Source: an uncultured Clostridia bacterium
Lineage (GTDB): Bacteria > Bacillota > Clostridia > Saccharofermentanales > Saccharofermentanaceae
Length of the DNA: 64,000 nt
Assembly: GCA_947303185.1 (NCBI GenBank)
Contig: CAMYXF010000007.1
Location: 1-64,000, forward strand
Reading direction: 5' to 3'
How positions within the stretch are numbered: position 1 is the first letter of the stretch; the number at the start of each line of letters is the position of its first letter. The position numbers were made by a program, and so were the translations under genes. The notes under the pieces were generated by a model. It had not been told where the DNA came from, made no database searches, and worked only from the letters and a program-made list of their open reading frames with translations. Below, in pieces: positions 45,473 to 54,527 of this stretch.

Positions 45473-46030
45473 ATGTATTGCGAATCGTGCGGTTCTTTCA
45501 TTAATAACGGTGAAGCTTTCTGCTCCAACTGCGGCTCTCCCGCACCTAAGAATTCTGCTCCTGCAGCACCTGCACCCGCACCCGCTCCGGCTCCTCAGGC
45601 AACGGTTCAGCCCATCATGCAGCCTGCTCCCCAGCCTATGGCACAGCCCGGATATCAGCAGCCGCAATACCAAGCACCTCAATATCAGGCTCCCACATAC
45701 CAGCAGCCTGTCCAGACGGTTCAGCCCATCTACCAGCCTGTTTATCAGCAGCCGGTAATCATCACGCCTATTGATAACAGAACGAGAATAAACGGCGCTG
45801 CTACTGCAGGCCTTATCTTCGGAATTATTAACCTTTGTACTTCGTGGATCCCGCTGCTCAATACACTACCCGCCATACTGGGTCTCATCTTCTCAATCGT
45901 AGGTGTTTCAAAGAAAGATGCGGGCGGTAAAGGAAGAGCTATCGCCGGTCTCATTATGTCATCAGTAGGCCTTCTGATCGTTATTCTTATTGTCATCGAG
46001 CTGATTGTTGGCGGAGAATTAGAATACTGA
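45473..46030 (+). CDS. Zinc-ribbon, Pro/Gln-rich, DUF4190 membrane protein (copy 3)
   Basis: 185 residues. The zinc ribbon MYCESCGSFINNGEAFCSNCG is followed by Pro/Ala/Gln-rich and YQxPQYQ repeats, then the DUF4190 helices (AATAGLIFGIINLCTSWIP, AILGLIFSIVGVSKKD, AIAGLIMSSVGLLIVILI). The upstream in-frame ATG at 45458 is less likely, since GGGGAGG lies 8 nt before 45473. The stop is 1 nt from the end of the convergent trmL. Confidence 0.82.
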   Translation: MYCESCGSFINNGEAFCSNCGSPAPKNSAPAAPAPAPAPAPQATVQPIMQPAPQPMAQPGYQQPQYQAPQYQAPTYQQPVQTVQPIYQPVYQQPVIITPIDNRTRINGAATAGLIFGIINLCTSWIPLLNTLPAILGLIFSIVGVSKKDAGGKGRAIAGLIMSSVGLLIVILIVIELIVGGELEY

Positions 46031-46031
46031 T

Positions 46032-46604
46032 TTACTTGCGCTTTCTTCTTAAAGTCTCGTCGTAAGAATAATTCTCTTCAAGGAAATCCTCGCCCTTCTG
46101 TTCTTCGGTAAAAGAAAGGCCGGGATAGTTTAATTGTCTGAGCACTTCATAGATTGCAACTGCACATGCGTTGGAAACGTTAAGACATCTGCAGTCTGCA
46201 GCCATAGGGATCCTGAAGCATCTGTCGAGATTTGCCCTTAAGATCTCACCCGGAATTCCCGTGCTCTCTTTGCCGAATATCAGATAGATGTTTGCGTTCT
46301 CAGATGCAGCCTTGAAGTCGATATCTGAGGGCGGTACCTTGCCGTAACGTGTCATGAAGAAATACTCGCCGTCGTTCTTACTGACGAAGTCCTGCCAAGA
46401 ATCGTAGAGGGTATATTCAGCCCATGTGATGTGATTGGTTGAAGCTCTTCTGAACTCAGGGTTTTCGATGTCAAATCCGACAGGTCCTATTATGTGGAGA
46501 ACCGCTCCTGTAGCAACGCATGTGCGCATGATATTGCCCGTATTCTGAGGGATCTCGGGTTCAAACAATACCACGTTTACTATGTTGTTTCCTGATTCGT
46601 TCAT
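46032..46604 (-). CDS. trmL: tRNA (cytidine(34)-2'-O)-methyltransferase
   Basis: SPOUT-class methyltransferase for the wobble base of tRNA-Leu. Motifs: EPEIPQNTGNIMRTC near the N-terminus, FGKESTGIPGEIL with the SAM knot, and CRCLNVSNACAVAIYEVLRQL at the C-terminal knot. The 190 residues include a short extra C-terminal tail rich in charge. GGAG lies 7 nt upstream. The gene faces the DUF4190 genes head-on with a single base between stops. Confidence 0.93.
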   Translation of the reverse strand: MNESGNNIVNVVLFEPEIPQNTGNIMRTCVATGAVLHIIGPVGFDIENPEFRRASTNHITWAEYTLYDSWQDFVSKNDGEYFFMTRYGKVPPSDIDFKAASENANIYLIFGKESTGIPGEILRANLDRCFRIPMAADCRCLNVSNACAVAIYEVLRQLNYPGLSFTEEQKGEDFLEENYSYDETLRRKRK

Positions 46605-46653
46605 TGAAAAACTCCGTTAAAAATCGTGCTTGATATAGACTTTAATCTATATG

Positions 46654-48375
46654 TTAAGCCTTGGCTTCAGCAACCTTACGCTTGGATCTTCCCTTCTCTT
46701 CTGCAGGTGTTTCTGCAGGAATTGAAAATGTAATGCGGCTTGATTCTGCAGCTGCCTCAGCGATGTTGAGCATGTGGTCACCGAGACGCTCGAAGTCTGT
46801 AAGCATCTCTGAATAGATGACGCATGCATCACCTGAGCAGACACCGGACTTGAGTCTTTCGAGCTGATGCTCTCTGTAATCGTCAGTCATGTCGTCGATC
46901 TTCTGCTCCATCTGGGCCATTCTGATATGCACAGAACCGGGCTTGCTGCCGAGGAGAATGTTATATGCATTCTTGGTAGTCTCTACCATCTGGCTTACTT
47001 CCGCCTGCGCCTTCTCTGAGAGCTTTAAGCCCTTACTCTCGAGGAGATTTGCATAGCCCGAGATATTCGTTGCGTGGTCGCCCATTCTCTCGATGTTACC
47101 CGTAATCTTGAACAGGGCACTCATCGTAACGGCGTCCTTCTCGGACATGTTGAAGACCATCGCGTGCGAGATGTAATAAGATATTTCCTTATTAAGATAA
47201 TCTACGTATTCTTCCGTCTCATTGATCGTCTGCTGCTTTTTCTCGTTGTTGTCGAGGACAGTCTCAATACTCATCTGAACGTTAGTGCCTGCCATTACGA
47301 GCATTCTGCTGACTTCGTTGCAGAGCGCAGTGATGAGGACTTCAGTACCGAGCTGGTTGTCGGAGCTGATCATGTTGGGCTTAAGATACTTGAGATACTG
47401 TACTCCGTCCTTGTCTCCGCCCTTGTCGGGTACGATGAACTTAACGAGCTTAACGATAAGTCCGCCGAACGGAAGCAGGATAACTGTTGATGCAAGGTTA
47501 AATACGAGGTGCATGTTCGCAAACTGTCTTGCAACGTCGTTGGGCGAGAGCATTCTTACCCACTCTGCTACAGGAAGCAGATAGTAAGCAACAGTAAAGA
47601 TTGCCGTACCGATAACGTTAAACATCAGGTGGAGCATACCTGCTCTTGTCGCATTTCTCGATCCTCCGATGGATGCGAAAACTGCCGTAACGCATGTACC
47701 GATATTAAGACCGAAGATAATGAACATTGCCTGCTCCAATGTGATGAGCTGGGCACCGGATGCTGACATCGCCATAGCCTGCAAAACGCCGACGCCGGCT
47801 GCAGAACTCTGGATGATGATTACGAAGATGATACCTACGATTATTCCGACAAAAGGATTGTTGATGGACGCGAAGATATCCTTTACCACATCCATCTCAC
47901 TCAAAGGCGCCATGGAATCTTTCATAAGCGACATGGCTACGAAAATAAATCCCAGTCCGGCAACAGCCTCGCCGATGCTCTTTAATTTCTTATCCTTAAC
48001 AAGAAGGCAGAAGAATGTACCGAGGAGTGCGATGATCGGCGCTGCGGCACCTACGTCGAAAGCAATGAGCTGTGCTGTGATATTGGTACCGATGTTGGCA
48101 CCCATGATTATCCACAAAGCCTGGTGGAGGTCCATGAGGCCTGCATTAACGAATCCTACCGCCATTACCGAAGTGGCTGTCGAAGACTGGATGAGGGCAG
48201 TAATTCCCGCACCGACTGCAACGCCTAAGATTCTGTTACCGGTGAGCTTTGCAAGAACATTCTTTAATTTATCTCCTGCAATAGTCTGCAGGCTTCCGCT
48301 GGTGATCTTTACGCTATAAAGGAACAAGGCCATACCGGAGCAGAGCCCCAACAACGCCGGCCATACATCTACCAT
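46654..48375 (-). CDS. Na+/phosphate cotransporter with PhoU domain (NptA type)
   Basis: 573 residues. The first about 310 form a polytopic membrane domain with the two inverted repeats of Na/Pi cotransporters: ALIQSSTATSVMAVGFVNAG and IIIQSSAAGVGVLQAMAMS, each with the QSS signature. The C-terminal 230 residues are a PhoU-like helical domain (NIERMGDHATNI, FERLGDHMLNIAE). GGAGG lies 10 nt before the ATG at 48375. A GTG at 48384 extends the ORF but is too close to that site. Confidence 0.9.
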   Translation of the reverse strand: MVDVWPALLGLCSGMALFLYSVKITSGSLQTIAGDKLKNVLAKLTGNRILGVAVGAGITALIQSSTATSVMAVGFVNAGLMDLHQALWIIMGANIGTNITAQLIAFDVGAAAPIIALLGTFFCLLVKDKKLKSIGEAVAGLGFIFVAMSLMKDSMAPLSEMDVVKDIFASINNPFVGIIVGIIFVIIIQSSAAGVGVLQAMAMSASGAQLITLEQAMFIIFGLNIGTCVTAVFASIGGSRNATRAGMLHLMFNVIGTAIFTVAYYLLPVAEWVRMLSPNDVARQFANMHLVFNLASTVILLPFGGLIVKLVKFIVPDKGGDKDGVQYLKYLKPNMISSDNQLGTEVLITALCNEVSRMLVMAGTNVQMSIETVLDNNEKKQQTINETEEYVDYLNKEISYYISHAMVFNMSEKDAVTMSALFKITGNIERMGDHATNISGYANLLESKGLKLSEKAQAEVSQMVETTKNAYNILLGSKPGSVHIRMAQMEQKIDDMTDDYREHQLERLKSGVCSGDACVIYSEMLTDFERLGDHMLNIAEAAAESSRITFSIPAETPAEEKGRSKRKVAEAKA

Positions 48376-48527
48376 AAGTGACACGCCTCCAATCGGCTAT
48401 CCATAAAAAACACTAATATCTGACTTACCCTAATACACAACTAATAATATTGGTGACACTATTTGTTGGCAAGGCTTTTTACCAAATATCAAAAGAATTT
48501 TTGAGCGTAAAACCAGGATATATAGAT

Positions 48528-48552
48528 GCCCGTCTATATTTAATCGACGGGC
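48528..48552. terminator. Hairpin overlapping the stop codon of the exosortase G operon
   Basis: GCCCGTC (48528-48534) pairs with GACGGGC (48546-48552). The stop codon at 48540-48542 lies in the loop. The T-run TTCTTTTT is on the plus-strand side; on the minus side, the operon's direction, the flank is only ATCTATATAT. It could stop plus-strand transcripts better than the operon itself. Confidence 0.45.
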
Positions 48553-51038
48553 TTCTTTTTCCTGATGTAAACCACCATAACTACTGCTATCGCAACACCT
48601 GCAAGAGTTACGAGAATACCCTGGATGAGATAAGGATAGCTGTATGTGATCGTCGTTTCTCCCTTATCTACGAATACGAGTCTGTTAAACGTCCTGAAGT
48701 TACCTTCGAAGATATCGTGCTCGGCAAGCGAAGTATTAACGTTATCCTCAGGTGAAGATATCGTAATGGAGTTATCGCCGTATGTGATGTCGAGCGGAAC
48801 TATCTGTCTTTCAGGCACTTCGTACTCGCTTACATCAACTATACCTGCAAGGATTGCGCCGACGTTCCTGTCTCTTGTACGTGAGTAATAATAAGTAAGG
48901 TTAAATCCGATGAACGTGATGTTATCGTTTGTACCCTTGCCCCAGAAAGGCATCTGCTCATTAAGGACTTCAGAGTAACCTAATACTTCCGTTAAGCCGT
49001 TCATGTAAACAGTCTTCCAGTTCTTGAATTCATCAGGGAACAATGCGAGCTCGATCTCACCAAACTTAGTTGTCTGGAATGCCGGGAAACCGTTATCGAA
49101 CTGGACGGACTGGCACTCTACGCCCAAGAATCTGTTGGTCTTACTCTCATAGTTTTCGGGGATACCGTCAGCAAGGACATAAACCTGTGTGCCTGCTTCA
49201 GCAGCCTTTGTGATGAGTTCTTCAGCTGTCTCGACATCGTGATAAAGGAAGCCGTCAAGATAGATCGTCTCATAGCTTGAGAGTTCTTCTAATGTGAAGT
49301 CATCGATGTATTCACTCGGTGCCTCACAGATCGTCGGGAACATCATGGAGATGTAGTAAGCACCGTTACCGATAGCAATACCATCGTACTTCGTGATCGT
49401 ACCGTAAGGACCTTCGATGCCGTCGTAGTGGAATACGGCATAAATGCCTTCGTCGTATTCTTTTGTATATCCTCTTAAGTCTGCGGCAGCTTCTACTTCC
49501 TTTTCGTTATAAGGGAATACAGCAGCGGAATTCTTCTTTACGATAACTGTATCGCAACCCATCTCGAGGAGTCTGTCAAACATGAAGTAATAGTATCCGT
49601 TATCGAATGCTTCGTTGATCTGGGCGATCTGCAATGAAGTTGATGCAGCCTCCCATCCCTGTCCGAACAGCTGGTTAACTGAGCCGTTGTAATCGGTGAA
49701 GTAGAATACACCGTTTACCGTTGGTGAAATACTGTCGATAAGAGCAACACGGCTCTTTGTCATGTCTTTTGCTTCGTCGATAAGAGTATCTTCAGCGAGC
49801 TCTTCGAAGTAACTGCTGACAACTGTCTTCTCACCCTTAACGGGAACAAATGTCTTAACACATATACCGCAGTCGACTGCGAGCAAAGCGATGATGACTG
49901 CAAGGATTGGCTTTTTGAGGCTGTCCCATTCGAGCATTGAGAAGAAGATCATTGCGGCAGCGATCTGCATGAAACGCATCATCCACATAAGTGATCCGCC
50001 CGGGAGCAACTGGAAGACAGGCTGTGCTGTTTTCGTTGTGAGTAAAACGATGACAAGCGCGGTAATGAATCCTGCACGTGCACGCTTCTTACTTGCAACT
50101 GCACCAAATGCTGCGACCAGGAATGAGACGATACCAAAATAAGATGTGGTAAATCCGTCCTTAAGTTTTCCGACGGGATTAAGCGTAATGAATATGCTCT
50201 GGAAGAAGCCTTCTGCAGCCTGGCTCGCATTGGATGTATTGGATGCCAGACCACCTTTCAAAGACGGGAACAAAATGACGCCGATCAAAGCAAAACCGCA
50301 TATTACGGCAACAATGAGTTCCAGATCTCTTTTGCCTGATTTCTGGAGCTTGTTCATGCCTGTAAAGCAGCAGAGTCTGTAAACCAAAAGATAGATAAGC
50401 CATGCAATTGCGACCATGCCCGAGTAACCGACGTGGCATGCGCACATCAGTGCAAATGAGATTGCGGTTCCGAGGAAGTTTCTTACTCCGCCCTTCTTAA
50501 GATATTCGTTGATGAATAAGAATGCCAGGGGGAAGATTGCCATGATGATACTTCTCGGGAGGTTGCCTTCAGCAAAGAGAACGTGCAAACTCTGAGGCAT
50601 GAAAAACCACATGATTCCGAAGATCATGCCCATTACGGGTCTCTTCTTAACAAAGCCCGCGACGTTCCATGTGAGAGCTCCCAAGAGGTAAATGATTCCG
50701 CTGTATACTGCGAATCCTTCAAAAACATAATTATCAGTGAATATCGCAGGTAAGCTTCTTGCGACAAACTGGCAGAAAGCCATGAGATATGCAGCGACCG
50801 GCGGCCAGTAACGCATGAGCTCAACACCGTTGTACCAGACCGGATTATAGAGGGGCCACTTGTCTCCCGCTTCAATAGAATTCAGGATCCAGTCGCCACG
50901 GTAAATGTGGTACATGGAGTCGGAACCCTTGATCAGAACACCGCTTCTGCTTACGGCCCAGATAACGCCTAAAGCTACTGCGATGTTTAATATGACGCTT
51001 ATGATCGCGACTACGATGTTCTTAGTCTTAGAGTTCAA
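48540..51038 (-). CDS. Polytopic membrane protein, PTPS-related family (exosortase G operon)
   Basis: 832 residues. About eleven transmembrane helices fill residues 8 to 430, followed by a large outer domain (430-800) and a last helix with a KKKPVD end. The helical part resembles the membrane family named '6-pyruvoyl-tetrahydropterin synthase related', which has GT-C glycosyltransferase-like topology with an early acidic loop (GSDSMYHIYRGDWIL at 36-50). It is therefore likely an integral sugar or lipid-linked transferase or flippase. The gene overlaps the PTPS-homologue gene by 11 nt and is last in the exosortase G operon. Confidence 0.72.
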   Translation of the reverse strand: MNSKTKNIVVAIISVILNIAVALGVIWAVSRSGVLIKGSDSMYHIYRGDWILNSIEAGDKWPLYNPVWYNGVELMRYWPPVAAYLMAFCQFVARSLPAIFTDNYVFEGFAVYSGIIYLLGALTWNVAGFVKKRPVMGMIFGIMWFFMPQSLHVLFAEGNLPRSIIMAIFPLAFLFINEYLKKGGVRNFLGTAISFALMCACHVGYSGMVAIAWLIYLLVYRLCCFTGMNKLQKSGKRDLELIVAVICGFALIGVILFPSLKGGLASNTSNASQAAEGFFQSIFITLNPVGKLKDGFTTSYFGIVSFLVAAFGAVASKKRARAGFITALVIVLLTTKTAQPVFQLLPGGSLMWMMRFMQIAAAMIFFSMLEWDSLKKPILAVIIALLAVDCGICVKTFVPVKGEKTVVSSYFEELAEDTLIDEAKDMTKSRVALIDSISPTVNGVFYFTDYNGSVNQLFGQGWEAASTSLQIAQINEAFDNGYYYFMFDRLLEMGCDTVIVKKNSAAVFPYNEKEVEAAADLRGYTKEYDEGIYAVFHYDGIEGPYGTITKYDGIAIGNGAYYISMMFPTICEAPSEYIDDFTLEELSSYETIYLDGFLYHDVETAEELITKAAEAGTQVYVLADGIPENYESKTNRFLGVECQSVQFDNGFPAFQTTKFGEIELALFPDEFKNWKTVYMNGLTEVLGYSEVLNEQMPFWGKGTNDNITFIGFNLTYYYSRTRDRNVGAILAGIVDVSEYEVPERQIVPLDITYGDNSITISSPEDNVNTSLAEHDIFEGNFRTFNRLVFVDKGETTITYSYPYLIQGILVTLAGVAIAVVMVVYIRKKKPVD

Positions 51039-51468
51039 AACCCTTCTCCAGTCTTCCGATTGCTGCTTCTACTTCGTCAGCGTCGTTCTCATCTTCGATG
51101 CCCTCTGCTTCAGGGAATCTGACGCCGTATGTTCTGACAGGTGTCTCACTGCCTTCAAATCTTCTCAAGTGATATTCGATGGGCTTAACCGCTTCAGCGA
51201 TCTGCTTAGCGAAATACTCTGTCATGTTCTCGAGTGAAGGGATGATTACGTTGAACGGTTCGATCTCGTTCATGACCTGGTTCTGATAAGGCTCGAAAAC
51301 CTTCATGATCATCTTCTCAGGTTCAGTGAACTTGATGATGTTGTTACCTGTGGTATAAACCGTAGCAACGAACTCCCATGTATGAGGATGCGTGTCGCCC
51401 TTCTTGCCGTCGAAAACGACGAAGTGGCTTGCGTTAAGATAAGCTTTAATTCTGTAATATCTGAGCAT
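51028..51468 (-). CDS. 6-pyruvoyl-tetrahydropterin synthase homologue without catalytic residues
   Basis: 146 residues with the PTPS/QueD fold pattern. The probable zinc ligands remain: His15 in NASH, and His27 and His29 in THPHTW. The cysteine that normally precedes the HxH motif is absent (FDGKKGDTHPH), the usual DF and DH pair is replaced (IIKFTEPE, YQNQVMNE), and the C-terminal Glu motif is altered (RRFEGSETPVRTYGV). It is thus unlikely to make a pterin or queuosine precursor. PTPS-like proteins are known companions of exosortase G. An acidic C-terminal tail is present. It lies 14 nt downstream of the two-TM protein gene. Confidence 0.78.
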   Translation of the reverse strand: MLRYYRIKAYLNASHFVVFDGKKGDTHPHTWEFVATVYTTGNNIIKFTEPEKMIMKVFEPYQNQVMNEIEPFNVIIPSLENMTEYFAKQIAEAVKPIEYHLRRFEGSETPVRTYGVRFPEAEGIEDENDADEVEAAIGRLEKGFEL

Positions 51469-51482
51469 TGGTTCATCCTCCC

Positions 51483-52526
51483 TTATGCGTTGACCAGAGC
51501 TTCGTAAAGCGCTGTTGCGTTGCGTTTTTCATCTGTGTTATTCGCAAGAATGTTTTCGGGCATCTCTGCTGCAGGGATCTTACTCTCGATGACCTTCATT
51601 GCCTGCTCGGCATTCTTTGAACCGAAGAGGAGAATGAATCCGTCTTTGCAGTATCTGATCCATACGACATCGTCACCCAAGAGTTTGCTGTTCTTCTCGA
51701 AGAAGCTCATCATGGCGCCCGTCTCAAGCTTTACCCTTACAAATGCGCAGGGCGTGATCTTTCTTTCATCGATTCTGTGAAGAAGTCTCATGATCTTTCC
51801 TTCACCGGTGATGATAGCAGCCTGGTTTCTTCCCATGATTACGTTGTCGAGATAATCGATATAGTTATTAAGTTCAGTATTAACTGCTCTGATGCTGTCG
51901 ACCTTTTTCCTTGCATCGATAAGCTTCATCGTGAAATAGATAACAGCAATAATGAGGAGCGCGATGAGGAGAATGAGCACGATCAGGAGATAAAGCTTGC
52001 TGCTGAGGTAAGCGTTATTCGTGAGCATGATCTCATAATCGGTAAGAAGACAGAGTCTGTATTCAGTGCCGTTGTACTCGAAAATGATTCCCGATGCGAC
52101 ATACTTTGTGCCTTCAAGAGAGATTATCGAGTGCTTAACTCTTCCCTGTACGAGAGTAGCAAGGAAAGACTGTGCGCTCTGCGTGTTATAGAAAGTATCT
52201 GTTGAGAAAGTCTTATATACGTTAGTTTCACTGATGCTCTTAACGAAGAGGAAGTATTCTGAGTTATCGAGCGTCCAGTAACGCTGTGATGTGGAGTCGA
52301 GCATCTCGATCGTGTCTTCAACGAACGCATCACCTGCGATGTCACCGTAGAGTTCGATCTGTCTTGCGACGATCTCAACGTAACCATCCTGCTCCTGTGC
52401 ATAGAGCTCGGCTACACCCTGCTCGTAGTTGTGAATCTGCCAGACGGCAAATGCCGTGAGGAGAGTGGCCATCAGCATGACCGCTACCGTCATTAATATC
52501 AGTGTTTTCTTTGACTCTTTACTCAT
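51483..52526 (-). CDS. Two-TM protein with degenerate GGDEF-like C-terminus (exosortase G operon)
   Basis: 347 residues. TM1 at about 8-30, an outer domain of about 145 residues, TM2 at about 178-200, a short coiled coil, and a cytosolic domain of about 120 residues. That domain has LLHRID near 248, KLLGDD at 281-286 and RYCKDGFILLF at 291-301. The last aligns with the RxGGDEF segment, with C293-K-D-G-F297 where GGDEF would be. I infer an inactive GGDEF-derived domain, perhaps a c-di-GMP or partner sensor. It overlaps the glycosyltransferase gene by 8 nt. Confidence 0.62.
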   Translation of the reverse strand: MSKESKKTLILMTVAVMLMATLLTAFAVWQIHNYEQGVAELYAQEQDGYVEIVARQIELYGDIAGDAFVEDTIEMLDSTSQRYWTLDNSEYFLFVKSISETNVYKTFSTDTFYNTQSAQSFLATLVQGRVKHSIISLEGTKYVASGIIFEYNGTEYRLCLLTDYEIMLTNNAYLSSKLYLLIVLILLIALLIIAVIYFTMKLIDARKKVDSIRAVNTELNNYIDYLDNVIMGRNQAAIITGEGKIMRLLHRIDERKITPCAFVRVKLETGAMMSFFEKNSKLLGDDVVWIRYCKDGFILLFGSKNAEQAMKVIESKIPAAEMPENILANNTDEKRNATALYEALVNA

Positions 52527-53901
52527 AGTACTTTTCCTTGTTATTGACTAACTCTCTAAATCTTCTAATAGCGTCTGATATCTTGCCGAGCTGTTCTCTT
52601 GCAGCAAGACGGAATTTCTCGAATTCTCTTGAAAGAGTATCGGTCTTCCAGCTGCTCTTTGTATTGATACTGTTAACGATTCCCGCAAGTCTTATAAAGA
52701 AAACAACGAAGTTATAGAAAGGCAGGAGCGCGACTACAGCCCATTGCTTCAGGTAGTAGCGCCGTGTTTCCGGGAAAGGCTTTAACAGATACTGTCCGAT
52801 ATAGAAATACATGTATCCGCATATGATGTAGAACGCGAAGATCGCACCCATTGAAAGCAGTACCGTGGTGCTCGAATAACCGTATGCCATAAGCACGATC
52901 AGAGCGAGATACCAGATCATTCTCGGGAATGCGAACGTGTGATCGAAAAGCAATGTATGGATGTTTGTATCCGTAGCAAATCTCCAAGGACGGAGCTTAC
53001 TCTGAGGATAAAGTCTTGCAACTTCGAGAGATCCTCTCTGCCAGCGCTGACGCTGTGTGTAGAGCTTGTTTACGCTCTCGATAGGATCGGTGAAATAGAT
53101 GGCGTCAACACAGATTCCGACCTTCTGCTTCTGCAGATATCTCATCTGGAAAGTAATCTCCGTATCCTCCGAGATGGTCTCTGTGTTGTACAGGTGTGAC
53201 TTACGGATGGAGCTCATTCTGAATGCGGAGAAAGCACCGGACAAAGTGTACATTGAGTTTGTCTCGGAGTCGAAGTTTCTTCCTGCAAGGAATGCCTGTG
53301 CGTATTCGCAGAACTCGATCCTTCTGAAAAGTCTTGCCTTGAATGACTTATACTTCTCGATCTTATCAGGTCTTATGAGAATGGAACCCGTAAGACATGT
53401 ATATTCACGGTGATTCTCAAGATAAAGGATCATGTTTGTAAGAGCATTCTTCTCGAGCTGTCCGTCAGAGTCGATATTGATGAGATAAGAACCTGTACTG
53501 TTATAGATGGCAAGGTTCAAAGCTCTCGATTTACCCTGTCCGGAATTGAGCCAGTTCATACGGAGCTCGGGATATTTAGCCTGGGCTCTCGCGAATGCAT
53601 CAAAGCTCTTATCCTGGCTCATGTTGTTAACGAGATAGATTTCCATGTGCTCATTCGGATAGTCACTCTTGTGGATGGATTCGAGACATCCCTCAAGGCT
53701 GTCCTCAGAGTTATAGACCGGGATGATTAGCACGATGTCAGGCCAGATTGCAGGCTTTTCCATCTTTGACTTCTTGTGCTTCTGATGCAAAAGCACGAAG
53801 AATGAACCGATGGAAGGAAGTACTTCTACGAGGAGCGGGATGATGATCCACGCAAGCCAGTAAAAGAACGGGTTAACAATGTGGGTCATGAACTGGTTCA
53901 T
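52519..53901 (-). CDS. Exosortase G-associated family 2 glycosyltransferase
   Basis: 460 residues. An N-terminal helix is followed by a GT2 catalytic domain: IIPVYNSEDSLEGCL at 59-73, DxD as D144-S-D146, SEDTE at 244-248 with the catalytic base, and QRQRW at 283-287. Three or four C-terminal helices then form a membrane channel region, as in processive polysaccharide synthases (BcsA/PgaC type). A specific family of such enzymes is known to accompany XrtG. Sugar donor and product are unknown. The ATG overlaps the exosortase stop by 4 nt with GGGGGAG upstream. Confidence 0.88.
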   Translation of the reverse strand: MNQFMTHIVNPFFYWLAWIIIPLLVEVLPSIGSFFVLLHQKHKKSKMEKPAIWPDIVLIIPVYNSEDSLEGCLESIHKSDYPNEHMEIYLVNNMSQDKSFDAFARAQAKYPELRMNWLNSGQGKSRALNLAIYNSTGSYLINIDSDGQLEKNALTNMILYLENHREYTCLTGSILIRPDKIEKYKSFKARLFRRIEFCEYAQAFLAGRNFDSETNSMYTLSGAFSAFRMSSIRKSHLYNTETISEDTEITFQMRYLQKQKVGICVDAIYFTDPIESVNKLYTQRQRWQRGSLEVARLYPQSKLRPWRFATDTNIHTLLFDHTFAFPRMIWYLALIVLMAYGYSSTTVLLSMGAIFAFYIICGYMYFYIGQYLLKPFPETRRYYLKQWAVVALLPFYNFVVFFIRLAGIVNSINTKSSWKTDTLSREFEKFRLAAREQLGKISDAIRRFRELVNNKEKYYE

Positions 53902-54527
53902 TTGGCATCTCCCCCGCTCTTTGCAGCTACTTCTTCTTTCTTGTTGTATCCGAAGTCGCCCGTCTTCATCTTAAGGACGTGGGGTTTCGTGAATATGAAG
54001 AAGTACAGTATTACCTGCAGGACATAGAAAACGATTCTTCCTACGATCGTGTGTGCAACATAGTAGTAATCCGTTCCGAGGAAATGGATCATGGTGCAGA
54101 TTACTGAGATTCTTAAAGCGTTAGTAAGCATCGTATAAAGCGTTCCTACGACAGCGATGTAGATACGCTCCGGAATGTTGTAGATTCCGTAGAACGAAAG
54201 AAGCGATAAGAATGCCGATATCTCGATAAAGCCGGAGCACTCAAGGTCGATGTTGACCGTGATCGCGCCGTTAAGCGATTCGATGAAGATTACACCGTAA
54301 CGGTAGTAAGCCTGGTAAAAGCCCGTTACTTTTCCAAATATGCCCGCGATGGCCGCAATGAGTCTTGCCAAAGGCAAAACGATCCACGGTCTAACGAGTA
54401 TCAAAAGTATGAGAAAGATTCCGCAGGATCCTAAAAGGTATCTCCAAAACTTAAGTCCTGCTTTTCGAAGTACACGGAGGAGCCAGACCCACAATGCGAT
54501 TGCGGCGGCAGCGACTACATATATCAT
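53898..54527 (-). CDS. xrtG: Exosortase G (XrtG)
   Basis: 209 residues with six or so membrane helices. The exosortase/archaeosortase catalytic set is present: Cys97 in LECSGFIE, Arg139 in NALRISVI and His159 in VAHTIVGR. These enzymes are thought to cut a C-terminal sorting tail (CTERM) and transfer the protein to another molecule. XrtG is the Gram-positive form, and the C-terminal cytosolic end is basic. The ATG overlaps the CTERM-protein stop by 4 nt. The adjacent CTERM protein is the obvious substrate. Confidence 0.88.
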   Translation of the reverse strand: MIYVVAAAAIALWVWLLRVLRKAGLKFWRYLLGSCGIFLILLILVRPWIVLPLARLIAAIAGIFGKVTGFYQAYYRYGVIFIESLNGAITVNIDLECSGFIEISAFLSLLSFYGIYNIPERIYIAVVGTLYTMLTNALRISVICTMIHFLGTDYYYVAHTIVGRIVFYVLQVILYFFIFTKPHVLKMKTGDFGYNKKEEVAAKSGGDAK

